Source: Allobosea sp. Root381 (lineage in GTDB: Bacteria; Pseudomonadota; Alphaproteobacteria; Rhizobiales; Beijerinckiaceae). From it: a stretch of 64,000 bases of DNA. The translations under genes and the position numbers were made by a program. A model generated the notes under the pieces. The model saw only the letters and a list, made by a program, of their open reading frames with translations. It was not told the origin of the DNA and ran no database searches. Shown here in pieces: positions 28,381 through 37,610 of this stretch; positions within the stretch are counted from its first letter, which is position 1; each line of letters opens with the position of its first letter. The stretch lies in contig NZ_LMJT01000007.1 of the NCBI RefSeq assembly GCF_001429395.1, positions 62,001 through 126,000 of the forward strand. The letters are read 5' to 3'.

Positions 28381-29760
28381 ATGACCGACGCAACACTCGA
28401 AAACGCACGCTACGCTTTCGTCCGCAGGGAAACGCTGGAGCAGGAGGCCGCGCCGCTCACCGTCGCCGGGCCTCTGGCCTGGATCCGGAACAACCTGTTC
28501 TCCAGCCCGCTCAACGCGCTGCTGACGCTGGCTTGCCTCTATGTCGTGGTGACCAGCGTACCGAGCCTGGTCCAGTTCTACTTCATCGACGCAGTCTGGA
28601 GCGGCACCAACCGCGATGCGTGCCTTGCGGACAAGGTCGGGCGGCCGGTCGGCGCCTGCTGGGCCTATATCGCAGACCGCTTCCAGTATTTCATCTACGG
28701 CTCCTATCCGATCCAGCAGCGCTGGCGCGTCAACATCGTCTTCGCGATGTTCGCGCTCGGCGTGGTCTGGCTGCTGTGGGAGCGGGCGCCGCTGAAGAAG
28801 GTCGGCGCTTTCTTCTTCTTCGTGCTGCTGCCGATTGGCGCCTATGTCCTGCTGCTCGGCGGCGACAATGCCGAGAGCTTCCTGCGCTTCCTGATCCTGC
28901 TGACCTTCGGGCTGGCGCTGCTCTATCTCATCCTGTCTTTCGTGCCGTCGCTGGCGCGATTCTGGGTCGGACCGGCCCTGCTGGCGGTCGAGAAGGCCGC
29001 GCCGCCATGGCAGCGCTTCCACCGGCCCAAGCGCCTGATCCTGCTCGCCATGGTAGTCTTCGGACTGATCGCAATGCTGGCGAACTCGGCCGGCCTGCCA
29101 CGCGTCGATACCGGCCTGTGGGGCGGCATGATGGTGACCTTCCTGATCGCGGCGGTCGGCATCGTCTTCTCGCTGCCGCTCGGCGTGATCCTGGCGCTGG
29201 GGCGCCGCTCGAAACTGCCGGCGATCCAACTGCTCTCGGTTATCTTCATCGAGTTCGTGCGCGGCGTGCCGCTGATCACCGTGCTGTTCATGGCCAACAC
29301 CATGCTGCCGCTCTTCGTGCCGCAGGAGTATTCGCCGGACCGGCTTCTGCGGCCGCTGATCGGCGTCGCGCTGTTCGCCGCCGCTTATATGGCCGAGGTC
29401 ATCCGCGGCGGCCTGCAGGCGATCCCCAAGGGCCAGTACGAAGGCGCGATGTCACTCGGCCTCGGCTACTGGCAGATGATGCGGCTGATCATCCTGCCGC
29501 AGGCTCTGCGGATCGTGATCCCGGGCATCGTCAACACCTTCATCGGGCTGTTCAAGGATACGACGCTGGTCACCATCGTCGGCATCTTCGACTTCCTGAG
29601 GACAATCGAGGCAACCCTGGTCGATCCGACCTGGGCCACGCCGACCACCCGCGCGACGGGCTATGCCTTCGCCGCAATCTTCTATTTCCTGTGCTGCTGG
29701 GGCATGTCGCGCTACTCGATCGCCGTCGAGAAGCGTCTTGCCGCCGGCCAGAAACGCTGA
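28381..29760 (+). CDS. aapM: General L-amino-acid ABC transporter, permease AapM
   Basis: This 459-residue permease is the partner of AapQ. The N-terminal half has several hydrophobic segments and an insertion beginning [16 protein letters not shown]. The C-terminal half is the canonical permease core with the loop [19 protein letters not shown] and [22 protein letters not shown] 28381 lies 10 bases after the aapQ stop. Length and two-part design match AapM. Translation is likely coupled along the operon. Confidence 0.94.
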   Translation: MTDATLENARYAFVRRETLEQEAAPLTVAGPLAWIRNNLFSSPLNALLTLACLYVVVTSVPSLVQFYFIDAVWSGTNRDACLADKVGRPVGACWAYIADRFQYFIYGSYPIQQRWRVNIVFAMFALGVVWLLWERAPLKKVGAFFFFVLLPIGAYVLLLGGDNAESFLRFLILLTFGLALLYLILSFVPSLARFWVGPALLAVEKAAPPWQRFHRPKRLILLAMVVFGLIAMLANSAGLPRVDTGLWGGMMVTFLIAAVGIVFSLPLGVILALGRRSKLPAIQLLSVIFIEFVRGVPLITVLFMANTMLPLFVPQEYSPDRLLRPLIGVALFAAAYMAEVIRGGLQAIPKGQYEGAMSLGLGYWQMMRLIILPQALRIVIPGIVNTFIGLFKDTTLVTIVGIFDFLRTIEATLVDPTWATPTTRATGYAFAAIFYFLCCWGMSRYSIAVEKRLAAGQKR

Positions 29761-29773
29761 GGGAACCACCATC

Positions 29774-30574
29774 ATGGCAATGGCAGAGATGAAGACGACC
29801 GATTCCCGTCCCGCAGCCCTGAAGGCGACCTCCCTCAACACTGAAACGGCGGTCGAGATGGTCGGCGTCAACAAGTGGTATGGCGAGTTCCATGTGCTGC
29901 GCGACATCAACATCAAGGTCTCGCGCGGCGAGAAGCTCGTGATCTGCGGGCCGTCCGGCTCGGGCAAATCCACGATGATCCGCTGCATCAACCGGCTGGA
30001 GGAACACCAGAAGGGCCAGATCATCGTCGACGGCACGGAACTCACCAACGACCTCAAGAAGATCGACGAGATCCGCCGCGACGTCGGCATGGTCTTCCAG
30101 CACTTCAATCTGTTCCCGCATCTGACGATCCTCGAGAACCTGACGCTGGCGCCGATCTGGGTGAAGAAGCTGCCCAAGAAGGACGCCGAGGAGATCGCGA
30201 TGCACTACCTCAAGCGCGTCAAGATCCCCGAGCAGGCGGCGAAATACCCGGGCCAGCTCTCCGGCGGCCAGCAGCAGCGCGTCGCCATCGCCCGCTCGCT
30301 CTGCATGAGCCCGAAGATCATGCTGTTCGACGAGCCGACCTCGGCGCTCGACCCCGAAATGGTCAAGGAGGTGCTCGACACCATGGTCTCGCTGGCGGAG
30401 GAGGGCATGACCATGCTCTGCGTCACCCACGAAATGGGTTTTGCCCGCCAGGTCGCCGACCGCGTCATCTTCATGGATGCCGGGCAGATCGTCGAGTCGA
30501 ACGAACCCAACGAGTTCTTCAAAAACCCCCAGCACGAGCGAACCAAGCTCTTCCTCAGCCAGATTCTGCACTGA
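29774..30574 (+). CDS. aapP: General L-amino-acid ABC transporter, ATPase AapP
   Basis: This 266-residue cytoplasmic ATPase drives the Aap importer. Walker A is GPSGSGKST, the Q-loop is [10 protein letters not shown], the signature is [13 protein letters not shown], Walker B is [12 protein letters not shown] and the H-loop is VTHEMGFA. A 30-residue N-terminal extension precedes the core, as in other AapP proteins. ATG 29774 lies 13 bases after the aapM stop. A strong hairpin 72 bases downstream probably ends the operon. Confidence 0.96.
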   Translation: MAMAEMKTTDSRPAALKATSLNTETAVEMVGVNKWYGEFHVLRDINIKVSRGEKLVICGPSGSGKSTMIRCINRLEEHQKGQIIVDGTELTNDLKKIDEIRRDVGMVFQHFNLFPHLTILENLTLAPIWVKKLPKKDAEEIAMHYLKRVKIPEQAAKYPGQLSGGQQQRVAIARSLCMSPKIMLFDEPTSALDPEMVKEVLDTMVSLAEEGMTMLCVTHEMGFARQVADRVIFMDAGQIVESNEPNEFFKNPQHERTKLFLSQILH

Positions 30575-30646
30575 GGCGGATAGGCTCGGCCTCGGCTTTG
30601 GAAAGCAAAGCTCCAGACCGCACAGGCCCGTCCAACCAAAAACACG

Positions 30647-30676
30647 GTAGCGCGCCGGGCAATTCCGGCGCGCTAC
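30647..30676 (+). terminator. Perfect 12-bp hairpin after aapP
   Basis: GTAGCGCGCCGG (30647-30658) is exactly complementary to CCGGCGCGCTAC (30665-30676) around a 6-base loop, followed by A/T-rich ATTATTGATATG rather than a clean T-run. It is the likely end of the aap transcript. Confidence 0.65.
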
Positions 30677-30795
30677 ATTATTGATATGATGTGCTGTTCT
30701 GGTATTGCCGAAGACGTTTCGGCGATCGTGATGGTGGCAATCGCGGAACAATGACCTGCCACGGCCGTTGTCCTCCCCAATTGGAGGAACCAATC

Positions 30796-31068
30796 ATGAA
30801 ACGCCTGATGCCGGCTCTTCTTGCTGCTCTCATAACGACGAGCGGCGCTGCCTATGCCCAATCGATCAATATAGGTCCGGGTGGGGTCCAGGTCGATCCC
30901 CGCTCGCCCCGCGAGCGGGCCGTAGACCGCGAAATTCGCCGCGAGGATCGTTACCGTGAGCGTGAGCGCTATCAGCGGGTACGTGATCGGGGCGATTGCC
31001 GCACCGTCACGACAATCCGCGAGACGCGCCGCGGCGAGGTCCGTCGCACCGAGCGCGTCTGCGACTAA
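30796..31068 (+). CDS. Small secreted protein with basic, two-Cys C-terminus
   Basis: This 90-residue protein has a clean signal peptide (about 1-21, ending AYAQ) and starts at ATG 30796 after GGAGGA. The mature chain begins SINIGPGGVQVDP and continues as a very Arg/Glu-rich, probably helical stretch. It ends in CRTVTTIRETRRGEVRRTERVCD-like sequence in which two cysteines could form a disulfide hairpin. Small alphaproteobacterial secreted proteins with this ending are common and uncharacterised; no function is assigned. It is a single-gene unit flanked by terminators. Confidence 0.75.
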   Translation: MKRLMPALLAALITTSGAAYAQSINIGPGGVQVDPRSPRERAVDREIRREDRYRERERYQRVRDRGDCRTVTTIRETRRGEVRRTERVCD

Positions 31069-31086
31069 GACCGGCCTGGAATAGCA

Positions 31087-31121
31087 AAAAGCCCATCCTG
31101 CGACCCGCAGGGTGGGCTTTT
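31087..31121. terminator. Bidirectional Rho-independent terminator
   Basis: AAAAGCCCATCCTGCG is mirrored by CGCAGGGTGGGCTTTT with one G-T pair and a short loop. An A-run on one side and a T-run on the other allow it to end both the small secreted gene on the plus strand and glpQ on the minus strand. Confidence 0.88.
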
Positions 31122-31153
31122 CACGTCTCGATCATGACGGCGAGACGAGCCCG

Positions 31154-32326
31154 CTATCTGCCGTCGCGTGCCTTGACCGCCGTGTCAGGAAAGTCGCTGA
31201 ACAGGCCATCGATACCCAAGGCGAGATAGGCCTTGTACTCGGCCGCAGGGTCGCCCTTGAAATCGGAGGCGAGCCGCTTCGGCTCGTTCCGGAAGGTCCA
31301 GCTATGGACCTGCAGCCCAACCGCATGGGCGTTCTTCACCACATCGGTCGGTGGCAGCAGCACGCGGTCGCGCTCGTCGATCACGCCATCCTTGTTGAGA
31401 TCCTGCGGCTTGCCGTCCGCACCGATGACCTGTTTTGCCGACATCAGATAGCGCTTCCAGGGAGCGACGCCATCGGCATAGGTCGCGATCTCCTTGAGGC
31501 CTTCGGGCGTCACAAGGTCCTTGAACGTGCGCTTGTCGCCCGTCACGACGAAGTCATACGGCTTGTCGAAGGGAGCGGCGAGGATGATGCCGCCATCCTG
31601 GTCGACGCCATCGGCATCGACCAGCTGGAAAAGCCGAACCTGGGTCTTGCCGCGCAGATAACGGAGATTGGCGGCCTCAAAGCTCTGGATGATCACCGGC
31701 GAGGATTTCTCGGTCCAGCCGGCAGCCTTGAGCGCATCGAGCAGACGGTCCTCGAGCGGCAGCCCGATCGCAGCATGGAAGATCGGGTGCTTGGTTTCGG
31801 GATAGACGCCGATCGTGCGACCGAGGCGAGCGCCCTCCGATTTGGCGAGATCGATGATCTCCTGGAAGGTCGGGATCTGGTATTTGCCGTTATGCGACTG
31901 GTCGCGGTCGGCGAAGGCCTGCTTGGCGCGCAGCGTCTTGATCTCGGCGAGGGTGAAGTCGCCGGCGAACCAGTCGTTGGTATCGACGCCATCGAGCTTG
32001 CGGGTGGTCTTGCGGCTGGCGAATTCGGGGCGGTTCGCCACATCGGTCGTGCCGCTCATGATCGGCTCGTGGCGGGCAACCAGGACCCCATCCTTCGTCG
32101 CGACCAGATCCGGCTCGATGAAGTCGGCGCCCTGTTCGATCGCGAGCTTGTAGGCCTCGAGCGTGTGCTCCGGCAGGTAGCCGCTGGCGCCGCGATGGCC
32201 GACGATCAGCGGCTTCTGCCCGGAGAGTGGCGGCGTAGCGGTCTGGGAGTTGGCTGGCTGGGTGACCGCGGTTGCCAGGCCGAGGCAGGCGGCAATGCCG
32301 GCGGCAAGCAAGGTCTTCGTCATCAT
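31154..32326 (-). CDS. glpQ: Glycerophosphodiester phosphodiesterase, periplasmic GlpQ type
   Basis: The enzyme hydrolyses glycerophosphodiesters to glycerol-3-phosphate and an alcohol. From ATG 32326, after AAGGA, it has 390 residues with a signal peptide (about 1-27). The GDPD barrel begins with [14 protein letters not shown], which carries the first catalytic histidine, followed by [11 protein letters not shown] and VARHEP with the second histidine. A short [12 protein letters not shown] segment in the C-terminal third looks like an EF-hand or dockerin-type calcium loop. The gene ends at a shared terminator and has no phosphate-uptake genes next to it. Confidence 0.93.
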   Translation of the reverse strand: MMTKTLLAAGIAACLGLATAVTQPANSQTATPPLSGQKPLIVGHRGASGYLPEHTLEAYKLAIEQGADFIEPDLVATKDGVLVARHEPIMSGTTDVANRPEFASRKTTRKLDGVDTNDWFAGDFTLAEIKTLRAKQAFADRDQSHNGKYQIPTFQEIIDLAKSEGARLGRTIGVYPETKHPIFHAAIGLPLEDRLLDALKAAGWTEKSSPVIIQSFEAANLRYLRGKTQVRLFQLVDADGVDQDGGIILAAPFDKPYDFVVTGDKRTFKDLVTPEGLKEIATYADGVAPWKRYLMSAKQVIGADGKPQDLNKDGVIDERDRVLLPPTDVVKNAHAVGLQVHSWTFRNEPKRLASDFKGDPAAEYKAYLALGIDGLFSDFPDTAVKARDGR

Positions 32327-32431
32327 CGTTGCGATCCTTTGCTCGCGTCGTTTCGGACGCAATCCTGGTCAGGTGATGTGACAGGCGGTTGAAGCCCTGC
32401 TGCCCGCAGATCGCGGGCAGCAGGTGTTATT

Positions 32432-32575
32432 TCAGCGGCGCGGGCTGTTCTCGAGCGTGGTCTTGGCGTCGAGGCGCTTTGCGGGCGGCGGCGTCAGGTC
32501 GGGCTGCTGGGCGGCGCAGGCACCGAGCGCGAGCAAAAAGAGGCCGGCGATGGAAAGGCGGGCAAGCTTGGTCAT
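32432..32575 (-). CDS. Mini-lipoprotein, 47 residues
   Basis: A short ORF starts at ATG 32575. Residues 1-19 form a signal segment and lipobox LALGAC, leaving a mature tail of only about 28 residues, proline-rich near its start (DLTPPPAKR). Its size and design resemble other tiny alphaproteobacterial lipoproteins, but no family is recognised. No Shine-Dalgarno is visible, which lowers confidence. It sits upstream of glpQ on the same strand, 105 bases before the glpQ start. Confidence 0.55.
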   Translation of the reverse strand: MTKLARLSIAGLFLLALGACAAQQPDLTPPPAKRLDAKTTLENSPRR

Positions 32576-32827
32576 GGGAGGGGCGCGTCCTGTTGTCGTG
32601 ATCGCCGCGTCCCCGAAGGAACGGCGAAACGCCTTGCGCTTCCGGCCAAAACGGTGAATCGCTCCTCGCTGACGATCCGAGGCGCCGACTCCGATCCGGC
32701 CGGGCAAAGCGCCTGCCGAGGTGACGTAGCGAAACGGGTCTTCTGCCTCTGCGGCGTCGGCGTCAAGCCTTCCGCCTCAATCGACAATTAGACGATATTG
32801 AACGTTCTCGACCAATCGAAGGCCGCC

Positions 32828-34126
32828 ATGACCCCTGCCGCCCGCATCAGCGCCGCCATCGAAGTGCTGGACGACATTATCCAGCGTCGCCGCCCGGCTT
32901 CCGACGCGCTCAAGGACTGGGGTCTCTCGCGCCGGTTCGCCGGCTCGAAGGACCGCGCCGCCATTGCCTCGCTCGTCTATGACGCGCTGCGCCGCAAGGC
33001 GTCGTCGGGTTATGCGATGGCTTCAGAGGAGTCGCGCGCGCTCGTCCTCGGCATGCTGGCGGGGTTGCGCAGGCTGCCGCTGCCCGAGATCGCCCCACTG
33101 TTCTCGGGCGAGAACCATGCGCCGGCGCCCCTCAGCTCCGACGAGACCGCGCTCCTGACCGCGTTCTCCTGCGATGGCGCGCCAGACTGGGTGCGGGCCG
33201 ACGTGCCGGAATGGCTCTGGTCGTCCTTCCAGGCGAGCTTCGGCGAGGCGGCGATCGCCGAGGGCGAGGCGCTGGCGGAGCGCGCACCGATCGATCTTCG
33301 CGTCAACCGCCTCAAGGCCAGCCGCGATGCCGTGCTCACGGACCTCGCTCACTTTCAGCCTGAGCCGGGCCCCTGGTCGCCCGACGCGCTGCGCTTCCAT
33401 GCCGGCCATGACGGGCGCGGCCCCTCGCTCCAGGCGGAACCTGGCTTCTTCGCCGGCGCTTTCGAGATCCAGGACGAAGGCTCGCAGCTGGTCACGCTGC
33501 TCGCCGGGGCGCAACCCGGCCAGACCGTGATCGATCTCTGTGCCGGGGCAGGGGGCAAGACGCTGGCGCTTGCCGCGCTGATGGCCAACCGCGGTAGCCT
33601 CTACGCTACGGACCTCGACAGCCGCAGGCTCGCGCCCTTGCACGAGCGGCTGGCGCGTTCCGGCGCCGGCATGGTCGAAATCCGCATTCCGCGGTCGCGT
33701 GGCCATGAGCCGCTGGCCGATGTCGAGGGCCAGGCCGATCTCGTGCTCGTCGATGCGCCCTGCACCGGTTCCGGGACCTGGCGGCGCAATCCGGATGCGA
33801 AATGGCGCGTGCGGCCGGGCGCTCTCGCCGAACGCATCAAGGACCAGGCCGAGGTCCTCGCCCGCGCCGCGCGGCTCGTACGCCCCGGTGGCCGGATTGC
33901 CTATATCACCTGCTCGGTGCTGCCGGAGGAGAACGACGACGCCGTCCGTGCCTTCCTCGGTCGCCAGCCGGAGTTCGCGCCGGTCGCCCCGATCGACGTC
34001 CTCAAGGGGGCCGAGAGCGACCTCTCTCTGCTCGCGCGCTTCGCGACCGGGCATGGCCTGCAGCTGTCGCCGCGGCGGACCGGCACGGACGGGTTCTATC
34101 TGGCCTGCCTGCAGCGCGGAGGCTGA
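32828..34126 (+). CDS. rsmB: 16S rRNA m5C methyltransferase, RsmB family
   Basis: This 432-residue SAM-dependent methyltransferase makes 5-methylcytosine in 16S rRNA (C967 in E. coli). An N-terminal NusB-like helical domain (about 1-130) is followed by the catalytic domain. The latter has SAM-binding DLCAGAGGKTLALA, DAPCTGSGTWRRNPDAKW (motif IV, first Cys) and ITCSVLPEEND (motif VI, catalytic Cys). ATG 32828 follows GAAGG; TTG 32798 would add ten residues. guaA starts 49 bases downstream. Confidence 0.93.
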   Translation: MTPAARISAAIEVLDDIIQRRRPASDALKDWGLSRRFAGSKDRAAIASLVYDALRRKASSGYAMASEESRALVLGMLAGLRRLPLPEIAPLFSGENHAPAPLSSDETALLTAFSCDGAPDWVRADVPEWLWSSFQASFGEAAIAEGEALAERAPIDLRVNRLKASRDAVLTDLAHFQPEPGPWSPDALRFHAGHDGRGPSLQAEPGFFAGAFEIQDEGSQLVTLLAGAQPGQTVIDLCAGAGGKTLALAALMANRGSLYATDLDSRRLAPLHERLARSGAGMVEIRIPRSRGHEPLADVEGQADLVLVDAPCTGSGTWRRNPDAKWRVRPGALAERIKDQAEVLARAARLVRPGGRIAYITCSVLPEENDDAVRAFLGRQPEFAPVAPIDVLKGAESDLSLLARFATGHGLQLSPRRTGTDGFYLACLQRGG

Positions 34127-34175
34127 GTCGCCGGCAGGCGTTGCGCGCGCCCCTGCGATCCATTAACGGGACGCG

Positions 34176-35744
34176 ATGACGAGCGCTCAGCCCCACCACG
34201 ACTCCATCCTCATCATCGATTTCGGCTCGCAGGTGACGCAGCTGATCGCGCGGCGTATCCGCGAGATTGGCGTCTACTGCGAGATCGCCCCTTTCCAATC
34301 AGCGGGCGAGGCATTCGCGAGGCTGGAGCCGAAGGGGGTGATCTTCTCGGGCGGCCCCGCTTCTGTGCCGGATGAGGGCAGCCCCCGCGCTCCAGCGGCC
34401 GTCTTCGCCGCCAATATCCCGCTGATGGGCATCTGCTATGGCCAGCAGACTATGGCGCACCAGCTCGGCGGCAAGGTCGAGGGCGGCCACGCTGCCGAGT
34501 TTGGCCGCGCCGACGTCGAGATCGTTGCGCCCTCGGCGCTTTTCGCCGGTGTCTGGGAGAAGGGGGCACGCTATCCGGTTTGGATGAGCCATGGCGACCG
34601 CGTCACCCAATTGCCCGAGGGCTTCTCGGTCAAGGCGACCTCGGAGAACGCGCCCTTCGCGGTGGCGAGCGACGAGGAGCGGCGCTTCTACTCGACCATG
34701 TTCCACCCCGAGGTGGTACACACGCCCGACGGCGGCAAGCTGCTGCGCAACTTCGTCGTCGAGATCTGCGGCTGCAAGCCGGACTGGAGCATGTCGGCCT
34801 ATCGCGCCGAGATGCAGAAGAAGATCCGCGACCAGGTCGGCACCGGCCGCGTGATCTGCGGACTCTCCGGCGGCGTCGACTCGGCCGTCGCGGCCGTGCT
34901 GATCCATGAGGCTATCGGCGAGCAGCTCACCTGCGTCTTCGTCGATCACGGCCTGCTGCGGCTGGGCGAGGCCGAACAGGTCGTCACGCTCTTCCGTGAT
35001 CACTATAATATCCCGCTTGTACATGTTGAGGCCGAAGAGCTTTTCCTCTCCGAACTCGCCAAATGCGGCGCCGATCCGGAAGCCAAGCGCAAGACCATCG
35101 GCCGGCTCTTCATCGATGTCTTCGATGCCGAGGCCGCCAAGATCGGCGGTGCCGATTTCCTGGCGCAGGGCACGCTTTATCCTGACGTGATCGAGAGCGT
35201 GTCCTTCAGCGGCGGCCCTTCGGTGACGATCAAGAGCCACCATAATGTCGGAGGCCTGCCCGAGCGCATGAAGATGAAGCTCGTCGAGCCGCTGCGTGAG
35301 CTCTTCAAGGACGAGGTCCGCGTGCTCGGCCGCGAACTCGGCCTGCCCGAGGCCTTCGTCGGCCGCCATCCCTTCCCGGGGCCCGGCCTTGCCATCCGCT
35401 GCCCCGGCGAGATTACCAAGGAGAAGCTCGACATCCTGCGCAAGGCGGATGCGATCTATCTCGACGAGATCCGCAAGGCCGGGCTCTACGACGTGATCTG
35501 GCAGGCCTTCGCCGTGCTTCTGCCGGTGCGCACCGTCGGCGTGATGGGCGATTACCGCACCTATGACCATGTCTGCGCGCTGCGCGCCGTGACCTCAGTC
35601 GACGGCATGACAGCGGACTTCTATCCTTTCGATATGAATTTCCTCGGCCGCGCCGCGACTCGGATCATCAACGAGGTCAAAGGCATCAACCGGGTCGTCT
35701 ACGACGTGACTAGCAAACCGCCCGGCACGATCGAGTGGGAGTGA
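34176..35744 (+). CDS. guaA: GMP synthase (glutamine-hydrolysing)
   Basis: GuaA converts XMP to GMP using ATP and glutamine. The 522-residue protein has a class I amidotransferase domain (about 1-200) with nucleophile C87 in GICYGQQ and the His/Glu pair in FHPEV. The ATP-pyrophosphatase domain has [10 protein letters not shown] near residue 230. The C-terminal dimerisation domain ends with the expected KPPGTIEWE. Length is standard. A terminator-like hairpin follows. Confidence 0.97.
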   Translation: MTSAQPHHDSILIIDFGSQVTQLIARRIREIGVYCEIAPFQSAGEAFARLEPKGVIFSGGPASVPDEGSPRAPAAVFAANIPLMGICYGQQTMAHQLGGKVEGGHAAEFGRADVEIVAPSALFAGVWEKGARYPVWMSHGDRVTQLPEGFSVKATSENAPFAVASDEERRFYSTMFHPEVVHTPDGGKLLRNFVVEICGCKPDWSMSAYRAEMQKKIRDQVGTGRVICGLSGGVDSAVAAVLIHEAIGEQLTCVFVDHGLLRLGEAEQVVTLFRDHYNIPLVHVEAEELFLSELAKCGADPEAKRKTIGRLFIDVFDAEAAKIGGADFLAQGTLYPDVIESVSFSGGPSVTIKSHHNVGGLPERMKMKLVEPLRELFKDEVRVLGRELGLPEAFVGRHPFPGPGLAIRCPGEITKEKLDILRKADAIYLDEIRKAGLYDVIWQAFAVLLPVRTVGVMGDYRTYDHVCALRAVTSVDGMTADFYPFDMNFLGRAATRIINEVKGINRVVYDVTSKPPGTIEWE

Positions 35745-35799
35745 TCCTGCGTTCCGACTGAGAAGTCGTTGAGATCGAAAGCGTTTTCTCGATAGTGGC

Positions 35800-35832
35800 A
35801 AAGGGCGGGCCGAACTGATCGGACCGCCCTTT
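35800..35832 (+). terminator. Terminator-like hairpin after guaA
   Basis: AAAGGGCGG (35800-35808) pairs with CCGCCCTTT (35824-35832), with additional GC pairs inside the loop. The downstream arm ends TTT and then GCG, so the U-tract is short. The position 55 bases after the guaA stop supports it. Confidence 0.65.
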
Positions 35833-35906
35833 GCGCTTCGCGATGGGTGATACGCGATCGGAAGCAGGGCGGCCGGACACATCTCATCGGCGAGTAACGA
35901 TGGAAT

Positions 35907-35996
35907 TGGCGGAAGGGGTGGGATTCGAACCCACGGTGGGCTTGCACCCACGGCGGTTTTCAAGACCGCTGCCTTAAACCACTCGGCCACCCTTCC
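35907..35996 (-). tRNA. tRNA-Ser (UGA)
   Basis: This is a 90-base class II tRNA on the minus strand with encoded CCA. The acceptor stem GGAAGGG starts at 35996, the anticodon loop CTTGAAA has anticodon TGA, and a long variable arm (GTGGGTGCAAGCCCAC) precedes the T-arm GGTTCGAATCC. The discriminator is G, as expected for serine. Confidence 0.96.
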
Positions 35997-36359
35997 AGTT
36001 CCGCAGTCAATGCCGTTCACCGAACCGTTTGGCAAGCGGTCGAAGCAAGATGCGCGGGTGGAACGGTCACTCCAAGAATACAAAATCAAACCGGTGACCC
36101 TGCGCCCACGCAGCTTCGAGCCGAAGTTGCCGCGATGTCACGGTTCCCTACAAAATGGCCGAGACCTCGCCCGGCTTGACAGTTGCCGCATTTCCGACAC
36201 CTTTGTGCCCGCTCAACGGCAGGCGGGATAGCCCGTCGGCGCTGTCGCGGCTCGCGTGGCGTTGACGATCCCTTAATTGAATCGGCCGAAAACTCTGGCT
36301 TCGCCGCTTGCGGCTTGGCCGGCATATGAGTTTTTGGCCCTGAAGACGGAATTGACGGC
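35997..36359. promoter_or_regulatory. Gene-free stretch upstream of rlpA with candidate promoter
   Basis: The 363 bases contain no convincing gene. A perfect TTGACA (36176-36181) is followed after 17-18 bases by ACCTTT or CCTTTG, a weak -10 match. A second TTGACG at 36261-36266 precedes a TTAATTGAAT patch. Either could drive rlpA, which has no close upstream gene on its strand. No promoter is proved. Confidence 0.3.
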
Positions 36360-37562
36360 ATGATAGGCTATCGCCCTTCGGCATCGGAAACCCCTTCCGC
36401 AGCGACCGATCCCGGCGGCCTTGATTTGCCCTCTCGTAGCCTTTCCAGCCGCGTGCTGCGCCTCGGTTGCGTCGCGCTCGCCGGTGTATTCCTCGCCAAT
36501 TGCGCAAATGACCAGGTCGCGCGTCGTGGCAAGTCGAAGGAAATCGGCGCCTTCCCGTCTTCCAAATATGGCCCCGCCAGCCCCCGCGTCGTCGCCGATG
36601 GCCAGGATGTGCCGAAGGGCGGCGGCCGTCAGCTCATCGGCAAGAGCTATTCCGTTGCCGGTAAGCGTTACACGCCCTACGACAAGCCGGTCGGCTATAC
36701 CCGCGTCGGTACGGCCTCCTGGTATGGCGAGGCCTTCCATGGCCGCCGCACCGCCAATGGCGAAATCTATGACCGCCACGGTATCAGCGCGGCGCATCCG
36801 ACGATGCCGCTTCCGGCCTATGCGCGTGTCACCAACACGCTGAACCAGCGCTCGATCATCGTGCGCGTCAACGATCGCGGGCCCTATCATGGCGGCCGCG
36901 TCATGGACGTCTCGCAGAAGACCGCCGAGGCCCTGGCCTTCCGGCATCTCGGCACCGCGCGCATCAAGCTCGAATATCTCGGCCAGGCATCGCTGGCCGG
37001 CTCCGACGACAACCTGCTGCTGGCGACGCTGCGCACCGACGGCCAGCCGGCCGCGATCCCCGGCACCAGCGCCCGCACCATGGTCGCCAGCTCGTCCGCG
37101 GTCGGTGCCGGACGGTCGCGCAGCGCCGATCTCGACGAGCCCCAGCCGGAGCCGGTCGTCGAGACGCCTGTGTCGCGCCCCGCCGCACAGAGTTATGCTA
37201 CGGCCTCCGCTGCGCGCGCCTACGCGCCGCAAGGCTATTCGGCTGCGTCGGTCGAAACCGTCAGGACGATCTCGCCGGCTGCGCCGATCGCCGCCTCTCT
37301 TGTTTCGACTGCTCCTTCCGGTGGCGTTCCGGTGGCCGCGCCGCTGCCGCCGAGCCGGCCCTTCGATCTCGGCGGAAGCGCGAGGGGCGCGCGGCCACTC
37401 GTGGTTCCCGCGGTTACGCGCGCTGCCCTGCCGCCGCATCGGACCAGCGTCGCAAGCCTGTTCGCCGCGCCGGAACGCGCGCCGGCGGAGCGCTTCTCGT
37501 CGTCGCATCCGCTCAATCGCAACCTCGTGCCGCAGCCGCTGCAGCCCTTGTCGCGGAATTGA
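36360..37562 (+). CDS. rlpA: RlpA-like lytic transglycosylase lipoprotein
   Basis: The 400-residue protein has a cytoplasmic lead, a hydrophobic segment and a lipobox ending LANC (Cys near residue 48), so it is an envelope lipoprotein. The double-psi beta-barrel domain (about 110-205) carries the RlpA signatures GTASWYGEAFHGRRTANGE and RVNDRGPYHGGRVMDVS, which include the Asp and His linked to cleavage of denuded glycans. The C-terminal half is long, Pro/Ala/Ser-rich and disordered, and no SPOR domain is visible. ATG 36360 has no good ribosome binding site. It precedes a D,D-carboxypeptidase gene, both acting on the wall. Confidence 0.88.
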   Translation: MIGYRPSASETPSAATDPGGLDLPSRSLSSRVLRLGCVALAGVFLANCANDQVARRGKSKEIGAFPSSKYGPASPRVVADGQDVPKGGGRQLIGKSYSVAGKRYTPYDKPVGYTRVGTASWYGEAFHGRRTANGEIYDRHGISAAHPTMPLPAYARVTNTLNQRSIIVRVNDRGPYHGGRVMDVSQKTAEALAFRHLGTARIKLEYLGQASLAGSDDNLLLATLRTDGQPAAIPGTSARTMVASSSAVGAGRSRSADLDEPQPEPVVETPVSRPAAQSYATASAARAYAPQGYSAASVETVRTISPAAPIAASLVSTAPSGGVPVAAPLPPSRPFDLGGSARGARPLVVPAVTRAALPPHRTSVASLFAAPERAPAERFSSSHPLNRNLVPQPLQPLSRN

Positions 37563-37610
37563 TCCGACCGAGCCTTGACCGGGCACGCCCGGCTCTGTTT
37601 GAGATCGGGC

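Noticed and set aside
34176-35744. Antisense open frame of 423 codons over guaA
   Set aside because: guaA shows all amidotransferase and ATP-pyrophosphatase motifs; the reverse frame is a mirror artefact.
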